Below, one piece after another: positions 1-8,913 of a DNA stretch of 31,903 nt (the stretch's first letter is position 1; the number at the start of each line of letters is the position of its first letter). The position numbers and the translations under genes were made by a program. Below the pieces are notes generated by a model, which saw nothing but the letters and a program-made list of their open reading frames with translations, was not told where the DNA came from and made no database searches. Source of the stretch: JBMORL01 sp049322335 (lineage in GTDB: Bacteria > Bacteroidota > Bacteroidia > Flavobacteriales_D > UBA2798); NCBI GenBank assembly GCA_049322335.1, contig JBMORL010000010.1, positions 1-31,903 of the forward strand, in the 5' to 3' direction.

Positions 1-549
1 ACCTAAATCTGGAGTTTGTTGAATGCTATATAAATAGTTGTCTTCGTTTCTTTTCTGAAGTTTTCTCCGCCATTTTTCATTACCCAATGAATCAGTTCTT
101 AATATCCAACCTACAGGGTTATTTATTATGGAATCATAAAAATTACCGACTAACAATAAGTCACCATTTTCTATTTCTATAATATCACTAAAATTATCTA
201 AGATTCCCGATGATCCGGCATTTTGGAAATTTTTAATCCATAATGTATTTCCATATTTATCTAATTTTCTCAAATGTGCTTTATAATTACTTGATCCTCC
301 TTCCCACCCTCCATATACAATAAAGTTACTGTCTTTCAATGAACACACATATCCTGCATCACTATCACTTGTGCCAAAAATTCTCGGCCATCCAGATTGT
401 ACATTTCCTACACTGTCAATTTTTGTTACATATATATCCCAGTTAGTAACTGCGTTATTCTGCCATCCCGCTATAATATATCCCCCGTCAAAAGTCGTAT
501 CTATACTGTACGCGTATTCATATTCACTTGTGACGATTTTTTTTTCCAT
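1..549 (-). CDS. Downstream part of a frameshifted secreted repeat protein, runs off the left edge
   Basis: This frame is open from the A9 run at 537-545 to the window edge. It continues the protein encoded by 501-1064 in another frame. The translation repeats units of about 45-55 residues of the form 'GGYIIAGW..N.A.TNWDIYVTKIDS.GNVQ', then 'SNFIVYGGWEGG..NYKAHLRKLDKYGNTLWIK', then 'GDLLLVGNFYDS...GWILRTDSLGNEKW'. The upstream frame ends in the same motif (NFDILIVKCDTAGNLQW), so both pieces belong to one beta-propeller-like repeat protein. An ATG at 547-549 could make it look like an independent gene (MEKKIVTSEYE), but with no signal peptide this is probably chance. The end of the protein, possibly with a T9SS sorting domain, lies outside the window. 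The function is unknown; a secreted or surface location is inferred from the signal peptide on the upstream piece. Confidence 0.75.
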   Translation of the reverse strand, partial: MEKKIVTSEYEYAYSIDTTFDGGYIIAGWQNNAVTNWDIYVTKIDSVGNVQSGWPRIFGTSDSDAGYVCSLKDSNFIVYGGWEGGSSNYKAHLRKLDKYGNTLWIKNFQNAGSSGILDNFSDIIEIENGDLLLVGNFYDSIINNPVGWILRTDSLGNEKWRRKLQKRNEDNYLYSIQQTPDLG

Positions 550-1064
550 TGCAAATTACCCGCTGTATCACATTTTACAATGAGAATATCAAAATTTGTC
601 GTTGAAGAATCATGCATGCCAGCAAAAATATAGCCATTCCTTGTTTTTTTTCCGTCAAAAAAATCTCCTTCCGGTAAATTCCATTTAGTACTGGTCCATA
701 TAGTATCAAAATCAGAATTCATTTTTGATACAAACGGGAATGTTCCATTAGTATCTACCTCTTTACCTATAAAAATAAAATTTGAATCATCAGAGAATAA
801 ACTATTTGAACCAAGATAATAGGTAGTTGTTGGCTTCCCATGTAGCTTTTTCCTTAAAGTATCTCCATTAGTATTTACTTCAATCAAAAAATATTCACCG
901 TTTGACCCATAAAACACAACTCCGCTTGTAAAATATGAGCCGTTTTGATATATAGTAGTACAAAATCCTTCAGGCTGTCCGACTACCTCATAATCCCGGT
1001 TAAATTGAGATTGTCCAAAAATAATTGTTGGAAGAACCGATAATATGATAAAAAATATTTTCAT
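501..1064 (-). CDS. N-terminal part of a secreted repeat protein, apparently frameshifted
   Basis: The ORF opens with a clear signal peptide (MKIFFIILSVLPTIIFGQ, cleavage near residue 18) and then propeller-like repeats such as SYFTSGVVFYGSNGEYFLIEVNTNGDTLRKK and NFDILIVKCDTAGNLQWKKK. After LQWKKK the frame runs only 11 more residues (SSQVNMNTRTV) to a TAG at 501-503. A neighbouring frame carries the next repeat without a break to position 1. The switch falls in a run of nine A on the coding strand (537-545); ten or seven A would restore one continuous frame. The ATG overlaps the TAA of the upstream type A-sorted gene by one base (TAATG), which suggests translational coupling. Whether the shift is real, an assembly error, slippage-corrected or phase-variable cannot be told here. 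Confidence 0.8.
   Translation of the reverse strand: MKIFFIILSVLPTIIFGQSQFNRDYEVVGQPEGFCTTIYQNGSYFTSGVVFYGSNGEYFLIEVNTNGDTLRKKLHGKPTTTYYLGSNSLFSDDSNFIFIGKEVDTNGTFPFVSKMNSDFDTIWTSTKWNLPEGDFFDGKKTRNGYIFAGMHDSSTTNFDILIVKCDTAGNLQWKKKSSQVNMNTRTV
537..545 (-). repeat. A9 homopolymer at the frameshift point
   Basis: There are nine consecutive T on the plus strand (A9 in the mRNA), reading W-K-K-K. The protein repeat pattern moves to the +1 frame exactly here, so this run is the site of the reading-frame break. Runs of this length can slip in replication, transcription or sequencing. Confidence 0.85.
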
Positions 1065-1750
1065 TAATAAACAACCAGTTTAATTACGTCTACCGGTTTC
1101 CCTTTGTTGTAAAGCATTGCCAGGTAAATTCCTTTTTTGACATCGTTTATATGTAATGGGATTTTTACATTGGATTGCAAAACCGGCAACTTGAAAAGTT
1201 CCTTCCCCGTAATATCAACGATCAGAAGATATGATCCTGAATTCTCATCTTCTAAATTAATTTCAATAGTGGTTATTTCATCGAAAGGATTGGGGTAAGC
1301 AAAAAGAAAATGGTTTTTATTTTCAGAGATTTCTTCTTCCAAATCTGCCCGTCTAACCGTTCCTCCCGACTCGATGAACGGATAACGCGGCATATAACGT
1401 TGATCCTTTCTTACAAAATCCAAAATGCTCTTAGCGTTGATAGAAACCGCAGTATTACTTTCAGATATATTTTCAAGAATTAATAAATCCCCTGCCGTAA
1501 GATTAAAATAACCCCCTGGTACTTTTTTAATTTTCATAGCAGTTTCATGAAAATTGCAAAAATTCCTTAATTCGTTTATTTGTTTATCCAATTCAAACAG
1601 CGCTTCCATTTCGTCTGCGGCATTTCTTAAAATATCAATATACATTCTTGCAATAGTTGTGTCTTTTATTGCATAATGAGGCACCAGTTGACAAAAAACA
1701 ATACATGCTGATAAAACTAAAACAAAATAATATTTATTTAGGCCTGACAT
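1064..1750 (-). CDS. Small secreted protein with T9SS type A sorting domain
   Basis: The 228-residue protein begins MSGLNKYYFVLVLSACIVFCQ, a signal sequence with a hydrophobic core at about residues 7-20. The middle, roughly residues 25-140, has no recognised domain but includes a charged helix-like stretch (NAADEMEALFELDKQINEL). The last 80 residues form a typical T9SS type A C-terminal domain: FAYPNPFDEITTIEINL, YLLIVDITGKELFKLPV, and the closing KKGIYLAMLYNKGKPVDVIKLVVY. In this family the domain directs outer-membrane translocation through T9SS and is then removed or used for surface attachment. I chose the ATG at 1750 over the TTG immediately before it. The stop overlaps the next gene's ATG by one base, so the pair is probably co-expressed. 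What the mature protein does is unknown. Confidence 0.8.
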   Translation of the reverse strand: MSGLNKYYFVLVLSACIVFCQLVPHYAIKDTTIARMYIDILRNAADEMEALFELDKQINELRNFCNFHETAMKIKKVPGGYFNLTAGDLLILENISESNTAVSINAKSILDFVRKDQRYMPRYPFIESGGTVRRADLEEEISENKNHFLFAYPNPFDEITTIEINLEDENSGSYLLIVDITGKELFKLPVLQSNVKIPLHINDVKKGIYLAMLYNKGKPVDVIKLVVY

Positions 1751-1862
1751 CAAACATAAATTAATGAATGAAATCTATGCAAAAAAATACATTTTGTCAA
1801 ATTTCTAAGACGAATTTGCCAAAAAAATTAGTTGACGGCATCAATAAGCAGGTTTCCGGCTC

Positions 1863-3653
1863 CTAAAACTGAAAATAAACAAACGGAATAAACTTACCCG
1901 ACATAAACTGGTAGATAAATACGCAGCATCCAAACACCATAAATGCCTGCCAGTGCATTTGCAGGGAAGCAAACCAGTCGCGGATGGCATCTTTTAGCGA
2001 ATACGGCAACCAGTGAATAATCAACCCCACAATAGCTACAGCAAAAACTGCCGGATATTTTACCCATATCGCATCCCACACGGCTGTCCATGAAAATGTA
2101 TCGGAAATATTTATGATGTTATCCAAAAACATATCCGAATGGTCGGGCGACTGGAAAATGAAAAATATTCTTGTGAAAGAAATGAAATTGAACGTGAGGA
2201 ATATCTTCCAGAAATTGACAAGGAAAAACGAACTTTTTTCATAGGGACTAATACGTTTCCAGTATTTATACACCACCAGCGCCAACCCGTTCAATGCACC
2301 CCACGTAATAAAATTTTGCGTGGGCCCGTGCCAGAATCCACCGAGCACCATAGTAATCATCAGGTTCATATCGGTGGTCATGAATTTTCCAAACGACTTA
2401 AATACGTATCCCGTTAGTGCCAGTATGACAGAAACACCTGTGAGCCAGAAAAGAATCATAAACCACTCCATACCTGTCCATCGCTGGAAAGTGAGGCTAA
2501 TGAGCAGGTAAATGAAAAACAAAAGAATGTATGACGCCACTGTTCCTTTCCGGTTTCCTCCCAACGGAATATACAGGTAGTCGCGCAGCCAGGTGGATAA
2601 TGAAATGTGCCACCGTTTCCAGAATTCTGCTACGTTTTTCGCTTTGTAAGGCGAATTGAAATTTATCATCAGGTCGAATCCCATGAGTTTGGACAGGCCT
2701 ATGGCGATATCGGTATACCCGCTGAAATCGCAGTAAATACCGATGGAATACGCCCACATGGCCAATACACAAACGTAACCGGGAATATTATCGGGTGTAC
2801 CATTCTCGAAATTGGCGATCACCGTACTGAGAAAATTTCCCGAAATAAAATCAGCCACCACAATTTTTTTCACCAGTCCGCGCATAATGGTAAAAACAGC
2901 CACCCCCGCCTCGTTATGCGTAAGACGGAAGGGTTGATACATCTGCGGAATAAAATCTTTGGCGCGCACAATCGGACCCGCTACCAGCTGAGGAAAGAAA
3001 GTAACGAAAAAAGAAAAATCAACCAGGCTTTTCACGGGAGTAAGTTCTTTCCGGTAAATATCCAGCGAGTAACTCATCGTTTGGAAAGTGTAAAATGAAA
3101 TTCCCACGGGAAGAATAATTTTATCCACGCAGAAATAATCGGTGTCCCAGAAACTATCGTACCAGTATCCAAAATAATTAAACGCCTTTATGTCGGTATT
3201 AAATGCAGTGCCAAGATGTTCATTGAATGTCCCCATTACTTCGTTATAGGAAGCCGTGAAAAAATAAGCGTATTTGAAAAAGCAAAGAACAAACAGGTTC
3301 ATGAACATGGAAAGCACCAGCAGCGATAATCGTTTTCGTTTATTATCACTTTTGTGAATTGCGTTACCGATATAATAATCGATGAGTGTGGAAAAAATAA
3401 GTATAATGATGAAAAACCCGGAAGTTTTGAAATAGAAAAACACACTCACCAGCAAGAGAAACAAATTGCGCACCATTATGCGGTTATGCACAAAAGCAAA
3501 CATCAGGTAAACAATGGCAAAATAGATCCAGAAATCAAATTGAGCGAAAGTAAGCGGTGCGGTATCAGTTTTACTGAAGTCGTTGGCTTTTTCTGCAATG
3601 TCTTCGCAGCGGAAAGAAGGATAGTTGGTAAAAATGTCGTAAAATCTTTCCAT
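1863..3653 (-). CDS. MBOAT family membrane-bound O-acyltransferase (AlgI/DltB/PatA-like)
   Basis: This 596-residue polytopic membrane protein carries the MBOAT signatures: LPVGISFYTFQTMSYSLDIY (about residues 182-201), FFPQLVAGPIVRAKDFIPQ (220-238), FWKRWHISLSTWLRDYLYIP (345-364) and GGFWHGPTQNFITWG (about 438-452). The histidine of GFWHGP (about 442) matches the family's invariant catalytic His; a second conserved His is at about 349. About ten hydrophobic segments are visible. Family members pass an acyl group, usually acetyl, across the inner membrane to a glycan, peptidoglycan or teichoic acid. The ATG at 3653 overlaps the TGA of the upstream SGNH gene by one base (TGATG), which is why I prefer it to the TTG one codon earlier. 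Co-expression with two SGNH proteins points to glycan O-acetylation; the acceptor cannot be read from the sequence. Confidence 0.9.
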   Translation of the reverse strand: MERFYDIFTNYPSFRCEDIAEKANDFSKTDTAPLTFAQFDFWIYFAIVYLMFAFVHNRIMVRNLFLLLVSVFFYFKTSGFFIIILIFSTLIDYYIGNAIHKSDNKRKRLSLLVLSMFMNLFVLCFFKYAYFFTASYNEVMGTFNEHLGTAFNTDIKAFNYFGYWYDSFWDTDYFCVDKIILPVGISFYTFQTMSYSLDIYRKELTPVKSLVDFSFFVTFFPQLVAGPIVRAKDFIPQMYQPFRLTHNEAGVAVFTIMRGLVKKIVVADFISGNFLSTVIANFENGTPDNIPGYVCVLAMWAYSIGIYCDFSGYTDIAIGLSKLMGFDLMINFNSPYKAKNVAEFWKRWHISLSTWLRDYLYIPLGGNRKGTVASYILLFFIYLLISLTFQRWTGMEWFMILFWLTGVSVILALTGYVFKSFGKFMTTDMNLMITMVLGGFWHGPTQNFITWGALNGLALVVYKYWKRISPYEKSSFFLVNFWKIFLTFNFISFTRIFFIFQSPDHSDMFLDNIINISDTFSWTAVWDAIWVKYPAVFAVAIVGLIIHWLPYSLKDAIRDWFASLQMHWQAFMVFGCCVFIYQFMSGKFIPFVYFQF

Positions 3654-4972
3654 CAATCTTTATTGGTTAAGCGAACGAGCCTGCGGTATTCAAATTCCTC
3701 AAGGTATTTTAAAAACGCTTCAAAAAACAAATCGCCTTTCAGGTTATATCCTTCGTAAGTAAAGTGTATCCTGTCTTTGTGCATGAGGTCGTTTTTATAC
3801 CACTGCTGCGAGGATCCAAATCCGCCCATGATGTCGTAAAAATTCCAAACCGCGATATTATATTTATCTGCCAGCGCAAAGATCACTTCTCTTTCCTTCG
3901 CTACATTTTTATTCGGGTATCTTTTATAGTAATAGGCATCATTGGGAACTGTCATCAGGATAGCTGTACCGGGATTTACAGAATAAATTTTTTGAATAAG
4001 CGCTTCGTAATTCCTGTAAAAAGAAGCCGTATCAAATTCATCGGCCAGTACATTGGCATCATTGGTGCCGATGGATATGATAAAAAGATCGGGTTTCATC
4101 TGCGAAAGTTGTTTTTCAAAATCTTCACAACGCAGGTAATTCGGAAAAGCCGCTCCGTTAACACCAATACTGTTATATACAACCCCCGGCTCGTTGTTCA
4201 TCAGTTCAATCCCGTAAGTGGTAAACGCAGAGGTGTCGGGCAAAACACGCTGAATATTTATTTTAACCGTATCCACTTTTCTGGAAAGAATAAATTGCGT
4301 GAACCCCGCAACGGTATCTTCAATCGTGTTTATAACGAGTTCCGGGTTGCCGAAAGTTACTTTCCACGACCGGTCCGCAACGTTGTGATAGATCTTTATC
4401 CGGTCGTGCTGGTAGCGCATGGTTTCTTTTTCGCGATAATAAATCGTTATTCCCGCAATGGAATCATACGTACTGGCCGACATTCCCATTAATCCGAAGA
4501 GTGAAGTATCTTTTTTTATCACACATCTTCTTCCGCTCCATTCTCCCAGCGAATCGATGCGGTAATTCCACGGGTTATTGGTTCCTGCCAGTGTGTAGGG
4601 GAAGACCAAACCACGTGCGCCTTTTAATCCGGGCCAGAAAGTGTTCAGGTAAGTGCGCATGCGGTTGGAATAAATATCGGCCTGGATATGTGATCCCCCG
4701 ATATGATAAACCACCAGTTGTTTGTTCCGGTAATTGATAAGGCTGTCGAACTTTTCATAAAACCTTTCGAAGGAAGGGCTTGAATCGGAGAAAAAAGAAT
4801 ATTTATTAAGGCCGTACTGAATGAAAGGATAACGCGAAACAAGGGCGGTATCAATAATTCCCATCGTGCTGTCAATGGCAAGGTCATCTCCGTAAGCAGG
4901 TTCAGGCTGTGCGTAAACCGTTAGTTGAAAAAAGCAGGCGGCTGCTGATATTATTTTTTTCCATCCCTTCAT
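3653..4972 (-). CDS. Secreted SGNH/GDSL-like hydrolase or O-acetyltransferase partner
   Basis: The 439-residue protein has a signal peptide (about residues 1-21, ending TVYAQ). SGNH-fold blocks are visible: block I as YHIGGSHIQAD with Ser94 in place of the usual GDS serine, block III as ISIGTNDAN (300-308), and block V as DRIHFTYEGY with Asp400 and His403. The spacing fits a complete Ser-His-Asp catalytic set. About 200 residues separate blocks I and III, more than in minimal SGNH enzymes, so an inserted beta-rich domain is likely. The start overlaps the stop of the upstream gene by four bases (ATGA), and its own stop overlaps the MBOAT start. In PatA/PatB and AlgI/AlgJ/AlgX systems, periplasmic SGNH proteins finish acetyl transfer to the glycan; that role is inferred here. 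An esterase that removes acetyl groups is the alternative. Confidence 0.85.
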   Translation of the reverse strand: MKGWKKIISAAACFFQLTVYAQPEPAYGDDLAIDSTMGIIDTALVSRYPFIQYGLNKYSFFSDSSPSFERFYEKFDSLINYRNKQLVVYHIGGSHIQADIYSNRMRTYLNTFWPGLKGARGLVFPYTLAGTNNPWNYRIDSLGEWSGRRCVIKKDTSLFGLMGMSASTYDSIAGITIYYREKETMRYQHDRIKIYHNVADRSWKVTFGNPELVINTIEDTVAGFTQFILSRKVDTVKINIQRVLPDTSAFTTYGIELMNNEPGVVYNSIGVNGAAFPNYLRCEDFEKQLSQMKPDLFIISIGTNDANVLADEFDTASFYRNYEALIQKIYSVNPGTAILMTVPNDAYYYKRYPNKNVAKEREVIFALADKYNIAVWNFYDIMGGFGSSQQWYKNDLMHKDRIHFTYEGYNLKGDLFFEAFLKYLEEFEYRRLVRLTNKD

Positions 4973-6474
4973 TTTTCTTTCTCCCCTTTCTTCGTATATT
5001 TCTGATATTCGTACATAAAGGCCTCATAAAACATTTCTGCTACAAATCTCGCGCCACCGGGACTGAAATGTGTATAATCTTCCACTGCCAGTCCTTTTTC
5101 CACCCATGTTGGCATGGAGTTTTCTCCTCCCATGGCAGCAAACATGTCCCAGTAAGCCGCTCCAGCCTTAAATGAAGCAGCTTTCAGTTCATCTACCACA
5201 TAGGGCAACATCGGATAGGTTTTCCATTCCCCTTCATCCTTGAGTGACATGTCTGACGGGCCGATGACTACTACACAGGCTCCCGGGCGTATTCTTTTCA
5301 ATGCTACGAGTTGTGAATAGAAATAGTTGGCATATTCTTTGGCTTCTTTTTCATCTTCGAGATAAGGCATTACATTTCCGCCAAATTGCATGATAAATAA
5401 TTCCACTCCCAGTTCGCTATACATTCTTCCCATCAGCGACTGGTCTACTTTATTCAGAAATGTTCCGGACGAACCACGCATAGCCACATTATCCACGGCC
5501 ACTCCAAAATTTCCATCGAGTGAAAATCCATAAAAATCAGGGCTGTCTTTTCCTTTGAAAGTATAACGAAGTTTTTCAGGAGTGGAAGCAAAACTCAGTT
5601 CGATGCTATGCATATTTCCGTCTGCTATGAGCGAATCTTCGTGGATCACCTCACCGTTATTGGTTACCTGCATAAAAACAGGCGATTTGCAATTGCCATA
5701 GAACAAACGTACGCGGTTAAACTGACGTGCATTTCCGAATGCCTGTTTCCCATAGCCGATTTCTATCCATCCTTCGGTTTCTTCCTGTAATGGGATCAAT
5801 GTATCGGCAACAATTTTTGTAAATCGCGCCAACGATGCCATCGACCCGTACTTTTTGTGTTTCACATCTTTACTCACATCAGCAAAAGCGGTATATCGTT
5901 TGAAATTGGAAGAAAGGGTTTGAACAAACGAAAGCGTGTTGTATTGATTATAAGCAGGAATCATTCCCGGGCCATTGCCACCGAATTTTGCCTGCAGTTT
6001 CTGGCGGATATAGGCTGTCATGCGGTCGCCTTCAATCTGTGAATCGCCATAGTGAATAATGCGCACAATTTTTTTGGAAGAAGAAAGTCCGGCTAATTTG
6101 GCAAAGAAAGGATGCAATACCTCCTCAGGTTTTTTATCTCCGAATTCAAGGAATTTTATTTTTGACGCATCCAGATTGAGGGTGGAAGTATCAGATGGAT
6201 TTCCAAGTTTTCCGGTAGTATCGTTTTGGTGTTTGATCAATGTGTCTGCCGGAATTTCATCCAGGGTAGTGTCTACATCAGCGATGATATCATCAATCTC
6301 TTTATATTCCTGGGGAGTGTAGTAAAGAAAATCAATAAGTCCCGGAAATTTTAGTTTAAGTTTATCTTCAACGATAACAATTCCTTCTTTCGGAAAATAA
6401 AGAGAAAGCTGAAGCAGCAGGGTAAAAACACCAAGAATTAAAGCGAACACCCGGAAAGGGCTGATTGGTTGCAT
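4969..6474 (-). CDS. Membrane-anchored SGNH-fold protein, first gene of the MBOAT cluster
   Basis: From the ATG at 6474 the protein is 501 residues. A more upstream TTG at 6510 would only add MFLLLLLQSIFQ and is less likely. The N-terminus (MQPISPFRVFALILGVFTLLLQLSLYFP) is a single membrane anchor or uncleaved signal. Residues about 40-125 form an acidic, low-complexity linker (EIDDIIADVDTTLDEIPADT). The SGNH domain follows with block I HYGDSQIEGDRMT (Ser145), FIMQFGGNVMPY (GGN 365-367), VIGPSDMS and the terminal DYTHFSPGGARFV (Asp466, His469). Its layout resembles its neighbour at 3653-4972, so the two look like diverged paralogues. It probably works in the periplasm with the MBOAT protein on glycan O-acetylation. 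Whether it transfers or removes acyl groups is not visible. Confidence 0.85.
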   Translation of the reverse strand: MQPISPFRVFALILGVFTLLLQLSLYFPKEGIVIVEDKLKLKFPGLIDFLYYTPQEYKEIDDIIADVDTTLDEIPADTLIKHQNDTTGKLGNPSDTSTLNLDASKIKFLEFGDKKPEEVLHPFFAKLAGLSSSKKIVRIIHYGDSQIEGDRMTAYIRQKLQAKFGGNGPGMIPAYNQYNTLSFVQTLSSNFKRYTAFADVSKDVKHKKYGSMASLARFTKIVADTLIPLQEETEGWIEIGYGKQAFGNARQFNRVRLFYGNCKSPVFMQVTNNGEVIHEDSLIADGNMHSIELSFASTPEKLRYTFKGKDSPDFYGFSLDGNFGVAVDNVAMRGSSGTFLNKVDQSLMGRMYSELGVELFIMQFGGNVMPYLEDEKEAKEYANYFYSQLVALKRIRPGACVVVIGPSDMSLKDEGEWKTYPMLPYVVDELKAASFKAGAAYWDMFAAMGGENSMPTWVEKGLAVEDYTHFSPGGARFVAEMFYEAFMYEYQKYTKKGEKEK

Positions 6475-6591
6475 CTGGAATATACTTTGAAGAAGTAAAA
6501 GTAGAAACAATAACCCCGCAAAAAGGGCGAATTATTAAATGTTTTTGACAGGGTGATATTGATAATAGGCGGACTATTATCCGTTATTTTT

Positions 6592-8913
6592 TCAGCGGAT
6601 GAATTTTATTTCGCTTCTGCGGTTGGCCCGGTGAAGGTCGTCACCGCATTCTACTCCATCTGTACAATTGTTTACCAGTTTCTTTTCACCGTAATAATTT
6701 CCTTTTATCCTGCCGGCAGCAATTCCTTTGGAAATGATATAACTGCGAACGGAAAGCATACGTCTTTCCGATAACCAGTCGTTATGCAGATCGGTTTGGC
6801 GCGAGTCGGTATGCCCGGCAATTTCTATTTTCAGTTTTTTGTCTTTTTTCATCAGTTCGGCTACCCTGTCGAGCGATTTTTTGGATCCGGCATCCAGTTC
6901 CCATTTATCTTTTTCAAAATATACCATCGCTCCTCTTTCCAGCAACTGGGCATCGTTTACCGAAAGGGTTTCGATAGTAGCCAGTTCAGCCTGCAGCCTG
7001 CGGAAAACAAACCGTCCGCTTTTATCATTCTCGAGCATGGCAATCGGTTTCCCGATACGGCTGAATATCTGCAGTTCGAGTTTTTTATTAAAGTTGGCAT
7101 CCGAAGCTTCGAGTTCGAAAATATAGGAATCGGAAACAGGAAGATTTTTCAGCCTGAAATTTCCGTTTTTATCGGTTTTACCACGCTGAATAACATTTCC
7201 GGCTTCATCCAGTAATTTAAAAGGCATATCAGCAGGATAACCTTCCATATTTTTATATTTAAAGCGCCCGACAAGTGTAATAGAATGTTTGGGTAATAAT
7301 TTCGAATTATCATCTGTTTCCAAAACAAAAAGTGTGCTGCCCACATCACTTGATAATTTTCTGAACACATATTCGTTGGAATCGTTTTTACGGAGTTCGG
7401 CAACGACATTTTCAGATTTGTTATAAATAAGCAGAATCAGGTCTTCACCGGTAGCATCGGTTTTTACGATATAATTCTGATCGGGAGGAAGTTTTCCGAA
7501 TGTAAAATTCCCGAATTTATCAGTTTTGGTTTGCTGAACAATATTGCCCGAAGCGTCTACAAGGTAAACATTGATTCCTTCGGGATATTGGCCGGGAAGT
7601 TTTTCATAAATAAATTGCCCGCTCACTCTCCCTTCTTTTCCCAGCGGAGTATCTTCCACTTCCATCAGGTTAAACGTTCCTACCAGCTCGGGTTGAAGTA
7701 ATTTATAAATGAACGCACCGTTTTCATCACTCAGCAAATAAGCCACAGGTTTGCCTTCGCGGTCGATGATCTGTAAATTAAGCCCCGACTCGTTATTGAG
7801 TGTGCGAATGGTATAACTGGCATCGGGGGCAAGATTGCGGAACACAAAATTTCCTTCGGCATCTGTTTCGGTGCGCATAATGACATTTCCTGCAGAGTCC
7901 AAAAGCACTACTTCCAGACCGGCAGCATTTCCCTTAAGATTGCGATAGGTAAATTTTCCGATCAGTTCTTTTGAGACAGTAACTTTTTCAATGATATTCA
8001 CAAAATAAATATCATCGCCACCTTCTCCTCCGTCACGGTTGGAAGAGAAAAAACCTTTTTTTAAATCTTTGGTAAGCACCAGCCCGAAATCATCTGCAGG
8101 AGAATTAATTCCGCTTCCCAGGTTTTCGGGTTCGGGTGTTTTTTCAGCGTCTCCCTGCCATTTTACCCGGTACAAATCAAGCCCCCCGGTTGTTCCACTG
8201 CGGTTGGATGAAAAATACAGGTATCCGTTTGCGAAATAGGGAAATACTTCGTCATTGGGAGAATTAACATCTGTTCCTGCTTCCACGGGAGCCGACCATC
8301 CATCAGCTTGTTTCGTACAATAAAAAATATTTTTGTCTCCCGCGTTGGTTTTATCGGAAGCAAAAAACAATAATTTTCCGTCACTGCTTAAAGCCGGATG
8401 GGCGAATGAATTTTCTTTCACACAAAAAGGAAGTTTTTGTTTTTCACTCCATTTTGTTCCGTTTTTTTTCATCACATACAGTTGTGGCTTATTGGTAGTA
8501 TGTTTGGTTTTATCTACCTGTGTAAAATAAATCTCGTTTCCGTCAGGAGAAACACACAGCGGGCCGGTATGATTAATGTGCATCAGCTGATCGTCAAACA
8601 AAGATGTTTTTCCGAAAACCACGCTATCGGTTTGTTTATTGAGAATCTCTACCTGGAAAACGTTCAGAAATTTATTTTTACTCCAGCGGTTTTCACCCCA
8701 GTTCAGGTAATCGAAATCGCGGTCGGAAGCAAAAATGAGGTGGTTATCAAAAATAAAGGGGCTGAACTCAGACCAGTTTGAATTTATTCCGGTAAGTTTT
8801 TTCACTTCATAAGTGGTTTCCACTTTAGTGGTAAAAGTGGCATCAACCGGCTGGGCCAGCAGGTGCTTTACCGGGAAGAAGATCAATAAAAGAAGAAAAC
8901 CTTTTAATCGCAT
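6592..8913 (-). CDS. OmpA-family protein with PD40 repeats and three regulatory-like repeats (PorE-like)
   Basis: The 773-residue protein has a signal peptide (MRLKGFLLLLIFFPVKHLLAQ). Residues about 45-305 are a PD40/WD40-like propeller (FIFDNHLIFASDRDFDYLNW, LSSDGKLLFFASDKTNAGDKNIF, GYLYFSSNRSGTTGGLDLYRV, KKGFFSSNRDGGEGGDDIYF). Three tandem units of about 95-115 residues follow (about 317-409, 429-522, 546-643). Each has a carboxypeptidase-regulatory-like half (LLD.AGNVI...TD..GNF.F..LP) and a second half ending FVFR.L. Residues 663-773 are an OmpA/MotB peptidoglycan-binding domain (AGHTDSRQTDLHNDWLSERR; RANRRSEIKF). PorE of the T9SS has a similar propeller, regulatory domain and OmpA order, but with an N-terminal TPR and a single regulatory domain. 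It sits downstream of the SprF-like gene, so it may anchor that complex to the cell wall. Confidence 0.85.
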   Translation of the reverse strand: MRLKGFLLLLIFFPVKHLLAQPVDATFTTKVETTYEVKKLTGINSNWSEFSPFIFDNHLIFASDRDFDYLNWGENRWSKNKFLNVFQVEILNKQTDSVVFGKTSLFDDQLMHINHTGPLCVSPDGNEIYFTQVDKTKHTTNKPQLYVMKKNGTKWSEKQKLPFCVKENSFAHPALSSDGKLLFFASDKTNAGDKNIFYCTKQADGWSAPVEAGTDVNSPNDEVFPYFANGYLYFSSNRSGTTGGLDLYRVKWQGDAEKTPEPENLGSGINSPADDFGLVLTKDLKKGFFSSNRDGGEGGDDIYFVNIIEKVTVSKELIGKFTYRNLKGNAAGLEVVLLDSAGNVIMRTETDAEGNFVFRNLAPDASYTIRTLNNESGLNLQIIDREGKPVAYLLSDENGAFIYKLLQPELVGTFNLMEVEDTPLGKEGRVSGQFIYEKLPGQYPEGINVYLVDASGNIVQQTKTDKFGNFTFGKLPPDQNYIVKTDATGEDLILLIYNKSENVVAELRKNDSNEYVFRKLSSDVGSTLFVLETDDNSKLLPKHSITLVGRFKYKNMEGYPADMPFKLLDEAGNVIQRGKTDKNGNFRLKNLPVSDSYIFELEASDANFNKKLELQIFSRIGKPIAMLENDKSGRFVFRRLQAELATIETLSVNDAQLLERGAMVYFEKDKWELDAGSKKSLDRVAELMKKDKKLKIEIAGHTDSRQTDLHNDWLSERRMLSVRSYIISKGIAAGRIKGNYYGEKKLVNNCTDGVECGDDLHRANRRSEIKFIR

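Noticed and set aside
1751..1758. Exact TAnnTTTG match (minus strand TATGTTTG) before the type A-sorted protein gene
   Set aside because: It directly abuts the ATG at 1750, so transcription would start inside the gene and there is no later plausible start codon.
3764..4492. Long plus-strand ORF (242 codons) antisense to the SGNH gene
   Set aside because: It lies wholly inside a gene with clear SGNH motifs, shows no domain, and its composition is that of a reverse-complement shadow.
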